DNA of 64,000 bases from Pelobates cultripes (GCA_933207985.1 OW240924.1:72889236-72953235), one strand, 5' to 3'. Shown: positions 21,832 to 47,572, counted from the first letter of the stretch. Notes: a model not told the origin generated them from the letters alone. Numbers and translations are program-made.

Positions 21832-22170
21832 GATTCTATAGGTAAAGGAATACAAAGTTTTATTCCTTACACTAGAATTCCCTGTGTCCTCCCCCCTGCA
21901 TGGAAAGGGTTAAAAACAAAACAAAAAAAACCTTTTGCCTACACGATGCCAGAGCTGGTCTCACTTGGCGTTGCATCATCAGTCATCTGATGGAAGCGCT
22001 TTAGTCCTGCATCAGGCTAACCAAAGTCACCTAGCCACTAGTGGCAGTCTTAGTCTTGCAATTTTTCAAAAACCACAATGATTGACGTTGCCGGAATAAG
22101 GGAGACTGGGACAGTTCACTCAGACTACTTAAATGAGCTGAAGTGGTCTGGTGCCAATAGTTTCCCTTCT
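21832..22170. repeat. TTAA-type MITE (family A), degraded
   Basis: It has family words CACTAGTGGCAGTC, GGGACAGTTCACTCAGACTA and AAGTGGTCTGGTGCCAATAG, and ends near TTTCCCTT. Both terminal TTAA sites have decayed. Confidence 0.5.
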
Positions 22171-24007
22171 ATCTCTGCTATTGTAATTGGGTTTTAGTAA
22201 ATATTTTATTCGGTTATGGTAATTTTTTCCTATATTGGATATTGATCCCACTAACTGCCCTAAACTTTGCCTACATTGCTAGTGTGGAGAGAGTATTGTA
22301 TTTGTGTTCACTGACATTCATTGGACATACTTTATTCATCTTATATTGCCTAATAGATTCTAAACCATAACTTTGTCTGTCTACTCCTGAATAAAATGTA
22401 CTGAATGGAAAGGGGGGCAGGGAGGGAGATTTTGAATGCCAAATCCAGGGTAAAATAGCCAAACTAAGACATTTGGAGAAATGTTTGCTTTTATTTAAAT
22501 AAGCCACATCAAAGGAACAATTCACTGAAAATATTTATTAAATAAGTACGTAAATACCCTAAAAGAAAACACGCAACTAACTTTTTTTTTTTTGCATGGT
22601 TTCTTCGTGGGTATAAAACAAAAGCTAAATAGTGCCTCAAAATCCAAAGGAGGCTTAATCCCACAAAGTAAAAAAAAAAGTCTATTGGACACACAGCATT
22701 TCAGACATATCTAAGGACCTGTAGGTCTTGTCTCGTGCAACCATTTTGTTTTGTGCCGATTTTTAAACCTCCTGTGGACTTTGAGCGCTTGCAGTGGCTT
22801 CCCCCCCCCCTTACTGAATGTATGCCTGGCGACAAGTCTTCCTCTTGGAACTGTGTTCCCATTATACCTTTTATGGTAAGAAACTTGCGCTACTGGCATT
22901 TGAGTTTTGCTGTCCTTGAGAAGCCCGTGTTGGAGCTGCACGTATGTTCAGATGATTGCGGCTTTCTTATGCTTCTCAATGAGCTAATACTGTAGCCGTG
23001 CACTAGCCTGTGGAGCTAACAGGAGTAGAAAAGGCGTTTCAGTGAAGTTCTAAAAAAGTGCTAATTGCTGTCACAATTGGGACTCCTAAATGGTCACAAA
23101 TTTGACCCCAGACATGCAAAGCTCTTCAGGAACCAGAGATACTTTGTCTGCAATGCTTTAAGCTAGTTTTACATTCAAGCAAGGAAAGGAACCTTCAATA
23201 TTAGTGCTACTCACTAAAAAGAAAGCAAATGCTATTTTAATGATGCAGTCGATTTTAGTAGGAGTTTAAGGTTTCAAATATCTGTAGCCAGTTTTTATTA
23301 TTTAAAGCCAAGGCACTTTCTCGCTCACTCTGTTCAAAGGTCAACCATAAATACCATACACAGCGCTGTTCCAGAGAATATAGGAACAAAAACGACTCCT
23401 TTCTTTCAGTAACAGATTACACAATAATAGAATTTTTCTTCTAGCTGTTAATGATTCATTCAGGCAACCAGAAGAAATCAAGTAGAATCTTACACACAGG
23501 AAACTTTCCCACATCTTTTTATGAGAATATATAATAAGGAAATAATTTATGAAACTAGATAAATAGCTGTATAGTTTGAGATTGGTTATTCATTAATTTT
23601 AAGATAAAGGCACAGACCTCCAATGGGGGTGAGGGGTCTAAAAATGCAACTTATCTTTTCAGGATGCTATTTAAAAAAAAATTCCCCTGTCCCATCCCAG
23701 ATCCACTGACTGATTAGCTTTATTTGGTAGATGGAGAATTGACTTTCACTTTGTGGTTGAGCCCTGCCACTTTTTCTACTTGTATTTTAAGCTCCTAACT
23801 TTCAGTTTCTGGCCTTGCTCCTTACAACAGATGTTTCTCTTGGACCTACAGTGAATGCTCCTCTGGTTAAAGCCAGAATGTCGCAACAGTCTTTGGAAAG
23901 ACCCCTTATTTAAACAAACAAAGGTGCAGGCTGTTACACACAGTGAAGAGGTGCTCAATAAGGTGAAAACGCACGTAGATTCCACTGGGCAAAGTGTCTA
24001 CACCAAG

Positions 24008-24118
24008 GCTGGTAAATCTTCATTTTCCATGATGCTTTGTCAATTTTAAAGGCATGCAAAGCATCATGGCAGATGTAGTTCTACAACATCTGGGAATCTC
24101 CCTTTTGGACACCACTCG
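24008..24118. repeat. small hAT-like MITE copy
   Basis: TTCCATGATGCTTTG (about 24027) and CAAAGCATCATGG (about 24057) form an inverted pair. GATGTAGTTCTACAACATCTGG follows. The same words occur in the MITE at 8436-8571. The ends were not fixed. Confidence 0.5.
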
Positions 24119-25915
24119 CCTACATTACTAGTGGTGATCATAGAGAGAAGCGTTACTAAACTGAAGTTAGATGGCCACAATTAGTCAAGCATTGCCACCT
24201 TTGTTCTAAAAAAAAATAAAAATCAAGCTGCTGTTTAGTAATAAGCACAAAGTTTTGGCTGCACTACTTTGATAGTCCCATGAATACCACAAAAAATAAA
24301 TTAAAAAATCCACCCCCAGTTTACAGCTGGGAATGCAATCATTAAACATAAATTAAGGTCTACTGTGTCTTTAAAGCGAATCCTATTTATGGGAAAATGT
24401 AGAAAAAGCGATGACTTCAAACAGTTGCACCTTAATGTACTTGCAACATAAACAGGCATCTTTTTTTACATGACGCTCAATAAGTGTGCATGCGCTTGTC
24501 AGAGTACACCAGTGAGGCAGCTAATAAAGCCAGACAGAGCTTCAGGTAAGCATGATTCATCTCCAATGTACCCAAACGCCTCCATTAAATCTAACAGGTT
24601 GGACAACTTGGGCCCTTGCTATGAAAAAAATGTGAAGACCCCGCATGTTACAGTACCTTGGCAATCTAGTCTGGTTCCACCTAATTCTACCTTTTTATGC
24701 ACTCTTTGATGACTCTAACTACTAATCATTATGCCATTTGTAATAAAGTATATATATTTTATATTGAAGAGTTTGCATCTTAAAATAAAGGATATTACGA
24801 AGATGGAGCAGGCGACATGTTTTTAGACTGACAGTTGGAATAGCTGTTTGAATGAATGATATACCCTGTGCGTAACTATAAATAATTTAGTCATTATCTA
24901 AATCAGTTGACAGCAAGGCTTATAAAAAGGCACTGATCTCATTTAACCCGACTAACTCATTCTAAAACAATTATATTCGCTAATCGCTACTACAAACAAT
25001 GTTGAAGCTGTGCGGATGGATGAACACGGAGCTATTCAGTCAACACAGATTGGTAGTAAACAGAAAATCAGGATGTAAAATTCAGCGTATTAAAGCCAAG
25101 CTGTGAATTTAGCAGCACTGGAGAATATTTGCAAATATCAGCACTTTTTGCCATCCAGTTCTACACAGTTATTCCAAGCATAATAATGACTATTGCCCGC
25201 TGTAGTGGCTATGATGCCAGGAGCAGCCAGGCCCAGTTATGGGGGCAAACTGCTTAGGAGAGGTTTGTCCTCTTATGTGGGTCCCACAGATACTTGTGGC
25301 TCCACTGATGTGATTCCAGCTTCCGCAGTCGTCACAACACATTGGCTGAAGATGTCAGCTGACCATTGAGCCAATGAATAGCTCACTGTGCAATAAAATA
25401 TGCACAGAATTGACATCAGCCAGTCCTAAACTCTTGTTCCAGGTTGGCTGATGACAGCTATGTAGGTACACTTCAAGCTTCCGAAAAGGTTGAACTTGGT
25501 ACTAGCAGCCATATCATAAAGAAATATTGCAATACAGACTCTGGAGTAGCCCTTTACATTTCATAGCTGTAAGCTCGTTTGAGCAGAGCCTTCTTCACTA
25601 CTACAGTTCCCTGTGTAAGCCATAACTTGGTACACATGGTGTCTAGGTGTCCCTAGAAAATCATCAGGAAACAAACACAGAATGATAGGACATGAGCCAA
25701 AAATCGTGACTGTGCTGCCATGTCTGGGATTGTTGGGAGGTATGCTTTAGGGTTGCAGTTAATTAAATAAACAAAATTGCAAAATTTATGGTTAAATCCC
25801 TAATATGTGCCAACAGCTGAGTGGGAGAAATTTTACAAAAGAGTTAATATGGCCACAAATTTGCAATATGGTTTTTAGGTGACTACAGTTTACTTTTTAG
25901 TAAGCAAACACCCAA

Positions 25916-26401
25916 TTAAAGGGAAGCTATAGTGCAAGGAAAACAACATTGTTTCCCTAGCACTACAGTGACCTACAATGCCTTTCCCCTTCCCCTGCAC
26001 TGGTTCAGGCTCCGCATCCGCTCCTCCTTCACTGATGTCAACAGGCGGGCAGAAGGACCTAATGCGCATGCCTGGAAAGTGCTGCGCTCGCATTAAGACT
26101 ACCCCATAAGAAAGCATTAAATCAATACTTTCTTATGAGGTTTCAGATGACGCTAGAAGTCCTCAAGCAGAGCGTGAGGACGTCGAGCGTCAGTTAGGCC
26201 ATTAAAAGTCACCTAATCACCCAGAAGTTCCTCTAGTGGCTTTCTGTTAGAGAACCACTAGAGGTTGAGTTAACTCTCTAAGATAATTGCAGTTGATCAA
26301 TAACTGCAATAATTAAAATGACAGGGTTAAGGGGACAGGGACACTGCACCCAGACTACTTAAAGGATCTTAAGTGGTCTGAGTGCTATAGAGTCTCTTTA
26401 A
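25916..26401. repeat. TTAA-type MITE (family A), full length
   Basis: TTAA AGGGAAGCTATAGTGC at the left and GTGCTATAGAGTCTCTTTAA at the right form imperfect inverted ends with TTAA on both sides (486 bp). Inside are CCTCTAGTGG and CCACTAGAGG as an inverted pair, and a GCAGTTGATCAATAACTGC hairpin. Confidence 0.75.
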
Positions 26402-28411
26402 TATTGTATTGTGGGTCTGAATCATTCAACTAAGCCTTATTTTAGAAATTTGGACAGCTCTATCCCATTTTAATGAACAGATAAAGCATTGAAAAAGTTG
26501 AACTGAGGATAATGAACTAGAACATCTTATAGTGCTGGCATCCATCCCACAATTTGTCTCCTGTTACCTGGCATGTGTCACCAACACACCTGGGACACTG
26601 TAGCCCAAATAAATCCACCCATGCCAAGCGTCTCCAAACCTGGAATAAGTCATGACCCAGTCAAACACGTAACCCTATGGGGTAAAACCCATCTACTGCT
26701 TTAAAGCATCCTTATCATGTTAGTGATTAGCATTCCATGGATTTACATGCATCATTCTTAGTCACATTACCTTGAAACCTTCTAAAATGCTACTTAAAAA
26801 AAAAAAAAAAAGATTCTTTATTTCCTAGTATGGCTCAATCCAACGAGAACATTTTTAATGTATTCTTCCCGACCAGGGTAAACATTATTTCAGTAGCTGG
26901 GTGTGTGCCCCGTGTCACTTACATACGTGCATTCCATGCATATTTCATGAGTCACAGTTACAATATTACAGAATAGAGTCAGGACACGTGAGGAAATACC
27001 AACAACGTTACTTTAACTAGTCATATCGAGACAGATCATTGTTGCTTTAAATATTGGGATGGATTCTAAAAACGGACATTGTTCTAGATACTGTAGGTTA
27101 AACTTTCCAACTAGCCAGAAGGTAAACCTCTAGTACCAAATGTTAGCCAACATTACTCTAGTGGCAGGCAAGAGGAACGCCTGGCACCCACATTGTGCCA
27201 AACTACCAGTTCCCCCCAATCTTTTCTTGACGCGTAACGTTAAACATATACCATTGGCAGTCACACTTATAAAGTATCTTGAATAAGGATATCTTTCCAT
27301 CACCCACAACGTTCACTACTTTCAGAATTATTTATTTAAAAAAGTGTGAATTTGAGGTCAAATTAGCAGAACTGGAAAATTATGGCAGCTATGGTTTTGG
27401 TTTGCCTATTTTGGCAAAAAAAAATAAAAAAATATAACTTTCAATTATAAAAATAATTAATATTTGAGTGAATAACCCTGTATTGTGAGTGCTAAAAGAG
27501 TGAGGAAGACAAATATCTTGATTCCCACACACACACTACAATGGGATCAAAGATGTACAGATACATAAGCAAACCGGGTCGGCTTTTTATTGTCACAACT
27601 ATTTCATAAAAGCAATAAGCAAATCATTTGGGACATTGATCTGTTGCAGCAAACACCGCTATAAAATAATAATTAAAAATAAGGTAGATTAGCTCAGATA
27701 GCTTGTCAAGATGATGAAAATTTGCACTGCCTTTGCAGCAGGTGGGGGAAACCATTGAAATCCATTTTCTGGACTAGAAAGTGGTTTTAAAAAGTGCAAG
27801 GAGCTCCACAGTATTTACATAACTGCTACCTCACAGCCACACATGGGCCAACATTAGGACTCTTCTGTTAAGATCCTGCCTAGAACACAGAGCAAGCCGT
27901 CTCCACCTTAAAGCTAGTGTATTCTGACGACCAGTGGCTTTTACACAAGGCCTGCCACTTTAATACACACAGCTGCGCATATAACTTTAATCAGACACCT
28001 ACTCTTATATGGCACTTAGACTATAGTGCCGAGCCTCTTTATTGTTTAGCCCTCCGGGCCAATATAACTAGTAAAGCTCTGAAGTGCTACCATCTTAACT
28101 GCCAGCTAGCCACGGCCACTGTACTGCCAGTGCAAGGAGCACCAATGTTCAGGTATGTTTAGAGACGGCATTACTTAAACAGTTATCGGAAGTCAGGTGT
28201 AACATCCTATTATAGCTTAGCTTTCATAATATGCCTTTAGTATGTATATTATACTAATGCATTAGTGCAACCATTAGAACTCTAGACTTTTGGGGGTTTT
28301 ACTTACTAAAAAATAAATCACTAAACATGTGTGTAAATTATCTTATATAAAGAATTAATCTGGCTATCATCTAAACTAAAAAAATAAAAATAAAAGCGTG
28401 AGGATGTCCAG
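26402..28411. other. intergenic sequence, no gene seen
   Basis: It contains an A-run near 26797 and AT-rich sequence. The open frame 27917-28162 has no recognisable domain. Nothing suggests an exon. Confidence 0.5.
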
Positions 28412-28835
28412 TGTCCCTGGCAGTTTAACCCTGCAAAGGTAATTATTGGTCATTGATAAACTGCAATAATTACCTTGCAGGGTTAACTGCACCTCCATTT
28501 GCCGTCTACCAGACAGCCAATAGAGGCTCTTCCAGGTCGTTAGGCAAATTTGGTTGTGTGGCGCCAGACGTCCTCGGGCTATGCATGAGGACATCCAGCG
28601 TTAGCTAAAACCCCATAGGAAAGCATGGATTCAATGTTTTCCTAGGAGGTAGTCCTAATGCGAGTGCGGCACTTGTTGCGCATGCGCATTAGGTCTCCGA
28701 TTTCAGCTGACGTCTGTGTAGGAGTGGAGGTGGAGCCAGATCCAGGGACACATGTGCTGGATTCAGGTAAGTGACAAAAAACCCATTCTGTGTCGCAGGA
28801 CAGTTTTGTATTCCTAGCCTATAGTTTCCCTTTAA
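28412..28835. repeat. TTAA-type MITE (family A), left end lost
   Basis: It carries the family hairpins (GCAATAATTACCTTGCAGGG) and the right end CCTATAGTTTCCCTTTAA with the TTAA at 28832-28835. The left terminus is missing. Confidence 0.7.
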
Positions 28836-28902
28836 GTGTTGGGGACGTTTAACCTGGTATTGAAACTTGCCTGTGCTTCCCAAACAGGGGTATGCAAACT
28901 TC

Positions 28903-29215
28903 TTAAAGGGAAACTCCAGACCCCTAAAGCACTTTAGCTTGTTGTTTGTTTTCCTGACGCTATAGTGTTGAATTAATAGTGCTCAAGCAGGGCAAGGAAA
29001 CATGAGTTTTACAGCAAGAGTATCACCCAACGATACATGACTGATGCTCTGCAGGAACCTATGGGAAAGCACTAATTGGCTGAGATAATCAATTCTGATG
29101 ATGTCAGCCAAGGAGGCAGAGCCAAATGCCAGTGCTGGAAATAAGGTGAGTTTTCACCATATTTAAGGAGGGCAGGAGGCTAAATAGTGTTTTTAAAACT
29201 ATAGGGTCAGAAATA
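28903..29215. repeat. TTAA-type MITE (family B)
   Basis: It begins TTAAAGGGAAACTCCAGACC and continues with CCTAAAGCACTTTAGCTTG. A nearly identical first 100 bases recur at 31962, including the flank CAAACTTC. Relatives lie at 48745 and, inverted, near 59290-59690. The right end is uncertain. Confidence 0.6.
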
Positions 29216-29683
29216 CATGTTTGTACATGTGTTCCGTTAAGTAATAATTAGATATCCACAATACCCAAGTCGAAATGTGCACTTGACATTCTAATACAAT
29301 CAAAGTATCCCATTAGTTTAAAATAAAACTTTAATCTGAACATGTGTTATATATAGGAATACCATATCCACCATGTTTGTCTGGACACATATCATTTATA
29401 CAAATTGTTGGGCAACATACAGAAAGGGATGACCTGCAGTATGTAGAAGTCAAATGCTGCAGGTAGTAAATCAATCAGGAAATCTGACAGCATATACATC
29501 ATCCATAATACAGGGCAGCATTTTCATGTGCTGCTAATCGACTTGATAAAATGTTTGTCCAATAAAACATGGTGATATAATGGTCATTGGGCTACATATG
29601 TGAAAAACAATGCATTCGTAGATTCATCCAAACTGATTTCCTTTCAAATTAAAAAACAATGATCATATTCAAAAAAGCTCTGC
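29216..29683. other. spacer before the PSMA6 3' end
   Basis: AT-rich sequence. I see no feature beyond the approach to the PSMA6 poly(A) region. Confidence 0.5.
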
Positions 29684-29689
29684 TTTATT
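29684..29689 (-). terminator. PSMA6: PSMA6 poly(A) signal AATAAA
   Basis: AATAAA on the minus strand, about 90 bases after the PSMA6 stop codon (29779). This gives a short 3' UTR with cleavage expected near 29665. Confidence 0.75.
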
Positions 29690-29778
29690 TATACAGGAGG
29701 AAAAAACCCCAAAAAGACAGACAAATCAATGTGTATGTAGCGCGTAAAGTGAAGTCTTTCTGGACAGACATGATGGCA

Positions 29779-42375
<12,597 letters not shown>

Positions 42376-42578
42376 GGCACTGTGCCCTTAGTTAGCAGAC
42401 AGGTGGGCATTGCTATTTACTAAGATGAGAATTCATAGGGAATTTCTAATTTAAGTAGTTAAACTGAAAGCATAGCTGAATTTTCTTTCTTTCTTTTTTT
42501 TTTTCCTCCCCCCAAGTTTGGATATTTTGACCTTAAATTTTAATTCACTTTGAAAACTCACAATGCAGGTTAGTCATC

Positions 42579-43034
42579 GAAAGATCACTATAACGTCAGG
42601 AGAACAAACTCGTGTTCCTGACACTATATAACCCTTAGGTTCTCTCCTCCCCCACCCTCAGGGCGCCCCTCCCTTGGCGCTGAAAGGGTTAAAACCCCTT
42701 CAGTTACCTAAATCCACCCTCGGCGCTGGTGACCTCTCCTCCCCCGGCGACATCAGTTGCCGAGTGGAGCGGAATAAATGTGCATGCTCGTCATGAGCCG
42801 CGCGTGCATTCAAACCGTCCATTTCTCAATGCTTTGCTATAGACGTTCTGCACGCTGAATGCGATTTTCACATCCAGCGTTGCAAAATCGACTCTAGCGG
42901 CTGTCGGGAAGACAGCCACTAGAGGCTGGATTAACCCTGCATGTTTACATCTGAAGGGTTAAAACCTGGGCGACCTGGCACCCAGACCACTTCATTGAGC
43001 TGAAATGGTCTGGGTGACTAAAGTGTCCCTTTAA
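42579..43034. repeat. TTAA-type MITE (family A), upstream of PSMA6
   Basis: It has the right end TAAAGTGTCCCTTTAA (TTAA at 43031-43034), the hairpin TCTAGCGGCTGTC / GACAGCCACTAGAGG, and the terminal word CACTATAACGTCAGGAGAAC at the left, where the TTAA has decayed. Confidence 0.7.
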
Positions 43035-43646
43035 ACTCCTAATTTTAGCAAATTTAATCAGAATGACAAAAAATGAGAGGTTAAAATAGCCAAGGCATGG
43101 CTGGAAGTGTGCTGAGGTCACTTGGGACCCCACCCTCTGCACCCACTCATCTCTTCGTGTGTTTCTCCTAATCTCCTCTTTCTACCTTGTGACTCTTAAC
43201 CCTTTTCACCTTTTTTTTTTGTATTTCTTAACCCGCCCCATACCTCTTGCTTGTTTCTGAACCCTCAACCTTTTTTGTTCACTCACACACAAACAAAACC
43301 TCCCAACTGTACTGATTTTGGCAGTGGCAGTCCCAATTTCCAGGTCCTCTCCTGTCATCCCAACTTTGTTGCCTGGCGTCCCGCTTTTGAGAATACCAGG
43401 AGACCATTCCTAACAAGCATAGCGTAAGCACATCATTAGACCCGCTCTCGCTATGCTCTGGACACTGAGACTCTGCAGAGAGCACTGAAACAGTGGATGA
43501 TTCATGCAAAGCTAACCGGCCAATCCTTCGAGCAGACCTGCCCCCTAGGACAATATGTAGACACAATGGTATACATCCCTACATACACATGCACTCACAT
43601 ACAAAAATGGACATACAATGATCACACACACACACACAATCACACA
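43035..43646. other. spacer, no gene seen
   Basis: Mixed sequence with a T-run near 43210 and a CA-rich tract at 43623-43646. The minus open frame 43279-43566 shows no known domain. Confidence 0.5.
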
Positions 43647-44199
43647 CAGTTAGTGCTGTATTTAGCGAGAGGCTGACAAGGCATTTGCCTTTAGCGGCAC
43701 TTTCGGGGGGGGGCAAAATATGCCAACCCCCAAACGCCACAGCAGATGCCTGGTCAGCCTTTTGTCTTGGGGGGTCCAAGAATAGGCCAACTGGCCACCT
43801 TGGGGCCCACTCAAGGTTGGCATTTGCTCAAGTTGGAGGGGGCGGCAAGAGAGGGCTCTCCCTGCTCCCTTGCGCGCCCTGCAGTGACGCCAGAATATGA
43901 CATCACTCTGGCCCGACATCACTAAGCGGCGCGTGAGGGAGCAGAGTAGGAAGATCAGAGCTCCCTCGCCGCCTGCATTGGCCGTCCAGCAGTGAAAGAA
44001 TCCCTACTGGACACCAGGGAAATAGAGAATCCACTCCAGCACTTCCAAAGGGAGGCTGGGTGGATTGAAATTAAAATAAATAAATTAATTATGAGTGTAT
44101 CAGTGTGTGTGTATATGTGTCTGTCAAAGAGTGTGTGTTTGTCAGTGAGTGTGTATGTGTGTCTCAGTGTGTGTGCATGTTTATCTGTCAGTGAGTATA

Positions 44200-45712
44200 C
44201 ACCCTATTCCAAATTATTGTGCAAATTATATTTTTCTCATTTACCTAAATAATTGATGTAATAACAGTCAGCATAATTCTCATGTTATCAACTATTAAGA
44301 GTACAATTCAAATTTTATTGAACAAACCTCCTAACAGTATTTTTTTTAAACATAAAAACTTACAATGCACTGTTCCAAATTATTACGCACAGTAAGTTTC
44401 AAAACACTTTATAGGTTGTAAAGAACTGAAAATTGTCATTTGTTGTGTTTGCAGCATATTTACTGAAATCAAAAGCTATTTCAATCAAACTTATAACAAC
44501 ATTTTAACTTTTTAAACATTTTAACAGGTCACATTACATTTTAACATAGGACCCCTTATTTGATAGCAGCTTTACAAGGCTTGCATCCATTGAACTTGTG
44601 AGTTTTTGGACAGTTTCTGCTTGAATTTGTTTGCAAGATGTGAGAATAGCCTCCCAGAGCTGTTTGGATGTAAACTGCTTCCCACCCTCAAAGATCTTTT
44701 GCTTGAGGATGCTCCAAAGGTTCTCAATAGGATTGAGGTCAGGGGAGGATGGAGGCCACACTATGACTTTCTCTCCCTTTTATCCCCATAGCAGCCATTG
44801 ATGCAGAGGTATTCTTTGCAGCATGAGATGGTGCATTGTCATGCATGAAGAGGATTTTATTATGGAAAGAACAGTTTCCGAAAAACTCCACATACTTTGC
44901 AGAGGTCATCTTTACAACTTCGGGAACCCTTAAGGGGCCGACCAGCTATCTTCCAATTATTCCGGCCCAAAACATGACTCCACCACAGGGTGGCCGTCCA
45001 CCAACCATCCACTACTCCATCCATCTGGACCATCCAGGGTTACACAGCACTCATCAGTGAACAGGACTGTTTGAAAATTAGTCTTCATGTATTTTTCTGC
45101 CCAATGCACCCATTTCTGCTTGTGAGCATTGGTTAGTGTTGGCCGAATAGAAGGTTTATGCACAGTTGCAAGACCCTGGAGGACTCTACACCTTGATGTC
45201 CGTGGGACTCCAGAGGCACCAGCAGCTTCAAATATCTGTTTGCTGCTATGTAACGGTATTTTAGCAGCTGCTCTCTTGATCCGATGCATGGATCTGGCAG
45301 AAATCTTCCTCAATGTTCCTTTATCTGCACGAACCCGTCTGTGCTCTGAATCAGCCACAAATCTCTTAATAGTGCGATGATCATGCTTACGTTTTCGTGA
45401 AATATCTAATGTTTTCATACCTCGTCTAAGTCATTGAACTATTTCACTCTTTTTGGCGGCAGAGAGATCCTTTTTTCTTCCCCATATTGCATGAAAATGG
45501 TACTCTGCTTAATAATGTGGAACACCCTCCTTTAGTAGTTTTTCCTTAAATTGGGCTCACCAGGCAATCTAATTATCACAGGTATCAGAGATTGTTTTCA
45601 GTGATCAAAAGAGCCCTGAGACACAATGCCATCCATGAGTTAAACTGAAAAACAAAATATTTAATCTTTGTGACACTTAAATAGAATTTGCATAATGATT
45701 TGGAACAGGGTG
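44200..45712 (-). mobile_element. Tc1/mariner-type transposon, DD37E-like, degenerate
   Basis: Terminal inverted repeats CACCCTATTCCAAATTATTG (left) and, read inversely, CACCCTGTTCCAAATCATTA (right) continue for about 27 bp and are flanked by TA on both sides (44198-44199, 45713-45714), the Tc1/mariner target. The element is 1,513 bp. It carries a transposase remnant on the minus strand and lies within a TGTG-rich simple repeat. Confidence 0.88.
44534..45424 (-). pseudogene. Tc1/mariner transposase, broken by frameshifts and a stop
   Basis: The N-terminal part (45418-44957) has the helix-turn-helix region (TLRKISARSMHRIKRAAAK), then a first catalytic Asp in LFTDECCVTLDG. After a frameshift near 45000 the frame continues GGVMFWAGIIG to a TAG, then KMTSAKYVEFFGNCSF and FMHDNAPSHAAK (second Asp). 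A one-base insertion near 44775 leads to the C-terminal segment (44761-44534) WPPSSPDLNPIENLWSILKQ with the catalytic Glu. Between second Asp and Glu I count 37 residues, not the 34 of classical Tc1. The protein would cut and paste its own element, but this copy cannot make it. Confidence 0.85.
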
Positions 45713-45952
45713 TATGTGTGTATGACTGACTTCTGTCAGTGAATGTGTGTGTCTGTCAGTGAATGTGTGTAACTGTGAGTGTGTGTGTCATTGACTGTGT
45801 GTTTGTCAGTGAGTGTTTTAGTGTATGCATCAGTGAGAATTGTGTCTGTCAGTCAAAGAGTGTGTTGATTTTAAACAGGAAGAGACATTTAGATGGGGGT
45901 GAGCCTGTGTTTTGTCATGCCTAGGGCAGCACAAAACCAAAATACACCACTG

Positions 45953-47149
45953 CACACAGTCACTTACACACACATATACCTAGATACACAGTCACATACA
46001 CTATGTTAAGGCTTACAATTTGAAGTCCTATGCTAATAGTTGACAAATTCAAGCCATAGTATGCTCACCAGGAGTGTAGTTTTACTCATCAAAGCTAAAT
46101 TTTCACTTGCCAGGTGTTGGGACCCAACCGCTGGGGAAAACAGTCACAAAATTTCCTCTTACCTTTATGAGGGACGGAGCGAAGGCAGCAGGCACTGCAG
46201 CCCCTGGTGACTAGTGATTGGTATGCAGTTAACAGACAACGGGTGTCAGAAACACTTAACTCTGTCCCCGCAGCCTATATGAGTGTTATGCAGCTTCCTC
46301 CCGGCTAGACCTAGTTAGAGAGTAATGAAATCCCTTACCTGGATGCTGTGCACTCACACCACAAACAGTGACAGACAAAACAGTGGTGTTGTGAGCACAG
46401 TGTACCCCCCCTCCCTCCTGTCACTCGTCATGGACCACCTCTTAGTACACTACTGGCCTTGACTATAGCCAAGTTGGAGAATTTTTAAAGAATAGCATTT
46501 TGTTTTACTGTTACATTTTCAAAATTTACCTACAGGCATACAGCAAAATCTAATGGGTAAGGTGTCCGGCTCCGGCCCACTTAGAAAGGGCGTGTCTGCC
46601 TTGAGTCACCGTACACCATAAGGATATTCCTGCAGAAAGCAGGACAGATATGAGGCTTGCACAACAAGGAAACAAAGTGGAAATCTTGCATTATTGCCCA
46701 GTAAATTATCCTTTACCAGTAACTAGGGCTAACTGGGGTGAAGGATAAAGGAACTACATTCCTCCAAATTTTGGAAGGAATACAAATGGGACAGGCAGGG
46801 CAAGGGTAGTGTCTGCTCAAAAGGGAGGCAGATCTGTCAGAACAAGTGGCACGTCAGCTGACTACAAACCACCCTGGGCAGCCCCACTCTGGGGCTCATG
46901 CAGTGTTCTGTGGGGACTTGGTATCTGCTGTCCTCAAATGCAAAATACCGAACAGCAAACCTGGGAAGGTAGGATAGGGCCCTAGAAAGTGTAGAAGGGT
47001 CGCTTTTAGAGAAGTGAGTTCTGATTTAACACATGGAAAGGGACAGTAGAAGCTAGAGATTGGACCAATTCTGTTTTTTAATGCATTAGAAAGCTAATGC
47101 ATTAAAAAATATACAAACATATTACACTAAATAAACACGATAGGCACCC
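45953..47149. other. spacer, no gene seen
   Basis: Starts with a CA-rich tract, then ordinary sequence without an exon. Some words near 46130-46450 may be another repeat, not identified. Confidence 0.45.
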
Positions 47150-47572
47150 AGACTATTAAATCTCATTGGTATCCCTGTCCCCTTATCCCTACAATGTAAA
47201 ACACTGCAATAATTACTTGCCAGGGCTAACTCCACCTCTAGTGATTGGCTACAAGACAGCCACTAGAGAGACTTATGGGTTGTTAGGCGATTTTTGGTTG
47301 ATTTGCATGAGAATATCCAGTTTCACCCGAAAACCCATAGGAAATCATTGTATAATGCTTTCCTAGATGGGAATCCTAATGCGAGCATGGCGAGTGCTGC
47401 ACATTATGCCCCACCCACCGTTGGCTGATGGTGGGGGAGCAGAGGCGGACATCAGCGCTGAAATCAGGTAACAGAAGGGTTTTTAAACCCCTTCTGCACC
47501 ATGGTTGGAGGCTGCGAGGGAGGGGGGCAGTATAGTGAGCTTTGTTTTTCTAGCACAATAGTTTCCCTTTAA
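47150..47572. repeat. TTAA-type MITE (family A)
   Basis: Family words CCACCTCTAGTGATTGGC, GACAGCCACTAGAG and CCCCTTCTGCACC, and the right end CACAATAGTTTCCCTTTAA with TTAA at 47569-47572. Confidence 0.7.

Larger units (their letters stand above)
21451..25915. other. intergenic sequence between NFKBIA and PSMA6, left part
   Basis: This lies between converging genes. It holds a family A TTAA-type MITE copy (about 21832-22170), a small hAT-like MITE with an internal inverted pair (about 24008-24118) and a LINE-tail scrap near 25545-25640. The open frames here (for example 22271-22525, 22735-22995, 24470-24709) show no recognisable domain. I see no exon. Confidence 0.5.
43647..45952. mobile_element. 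hAT-like non-autonomous element hosting a Tc1-like insertion
   Basis: The left end CAGTTAGTGCTGTATTTAGC and the right end, read inversely CAGTGGTGTATTTTGGTTTT, are imperfect inverted repeats. The next words (GACAAGGCATTTGCC and, inversely, CCTAGGCATGACAAAACA) also correspond loosely. The target duplication cannot be read because both flanks are CA-rich. Inside lie GC-rich text and a TGTG-rich tract (44096-44197 and 45715-45865) that is split by the Tc1-like element. Confidence 0.6.
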
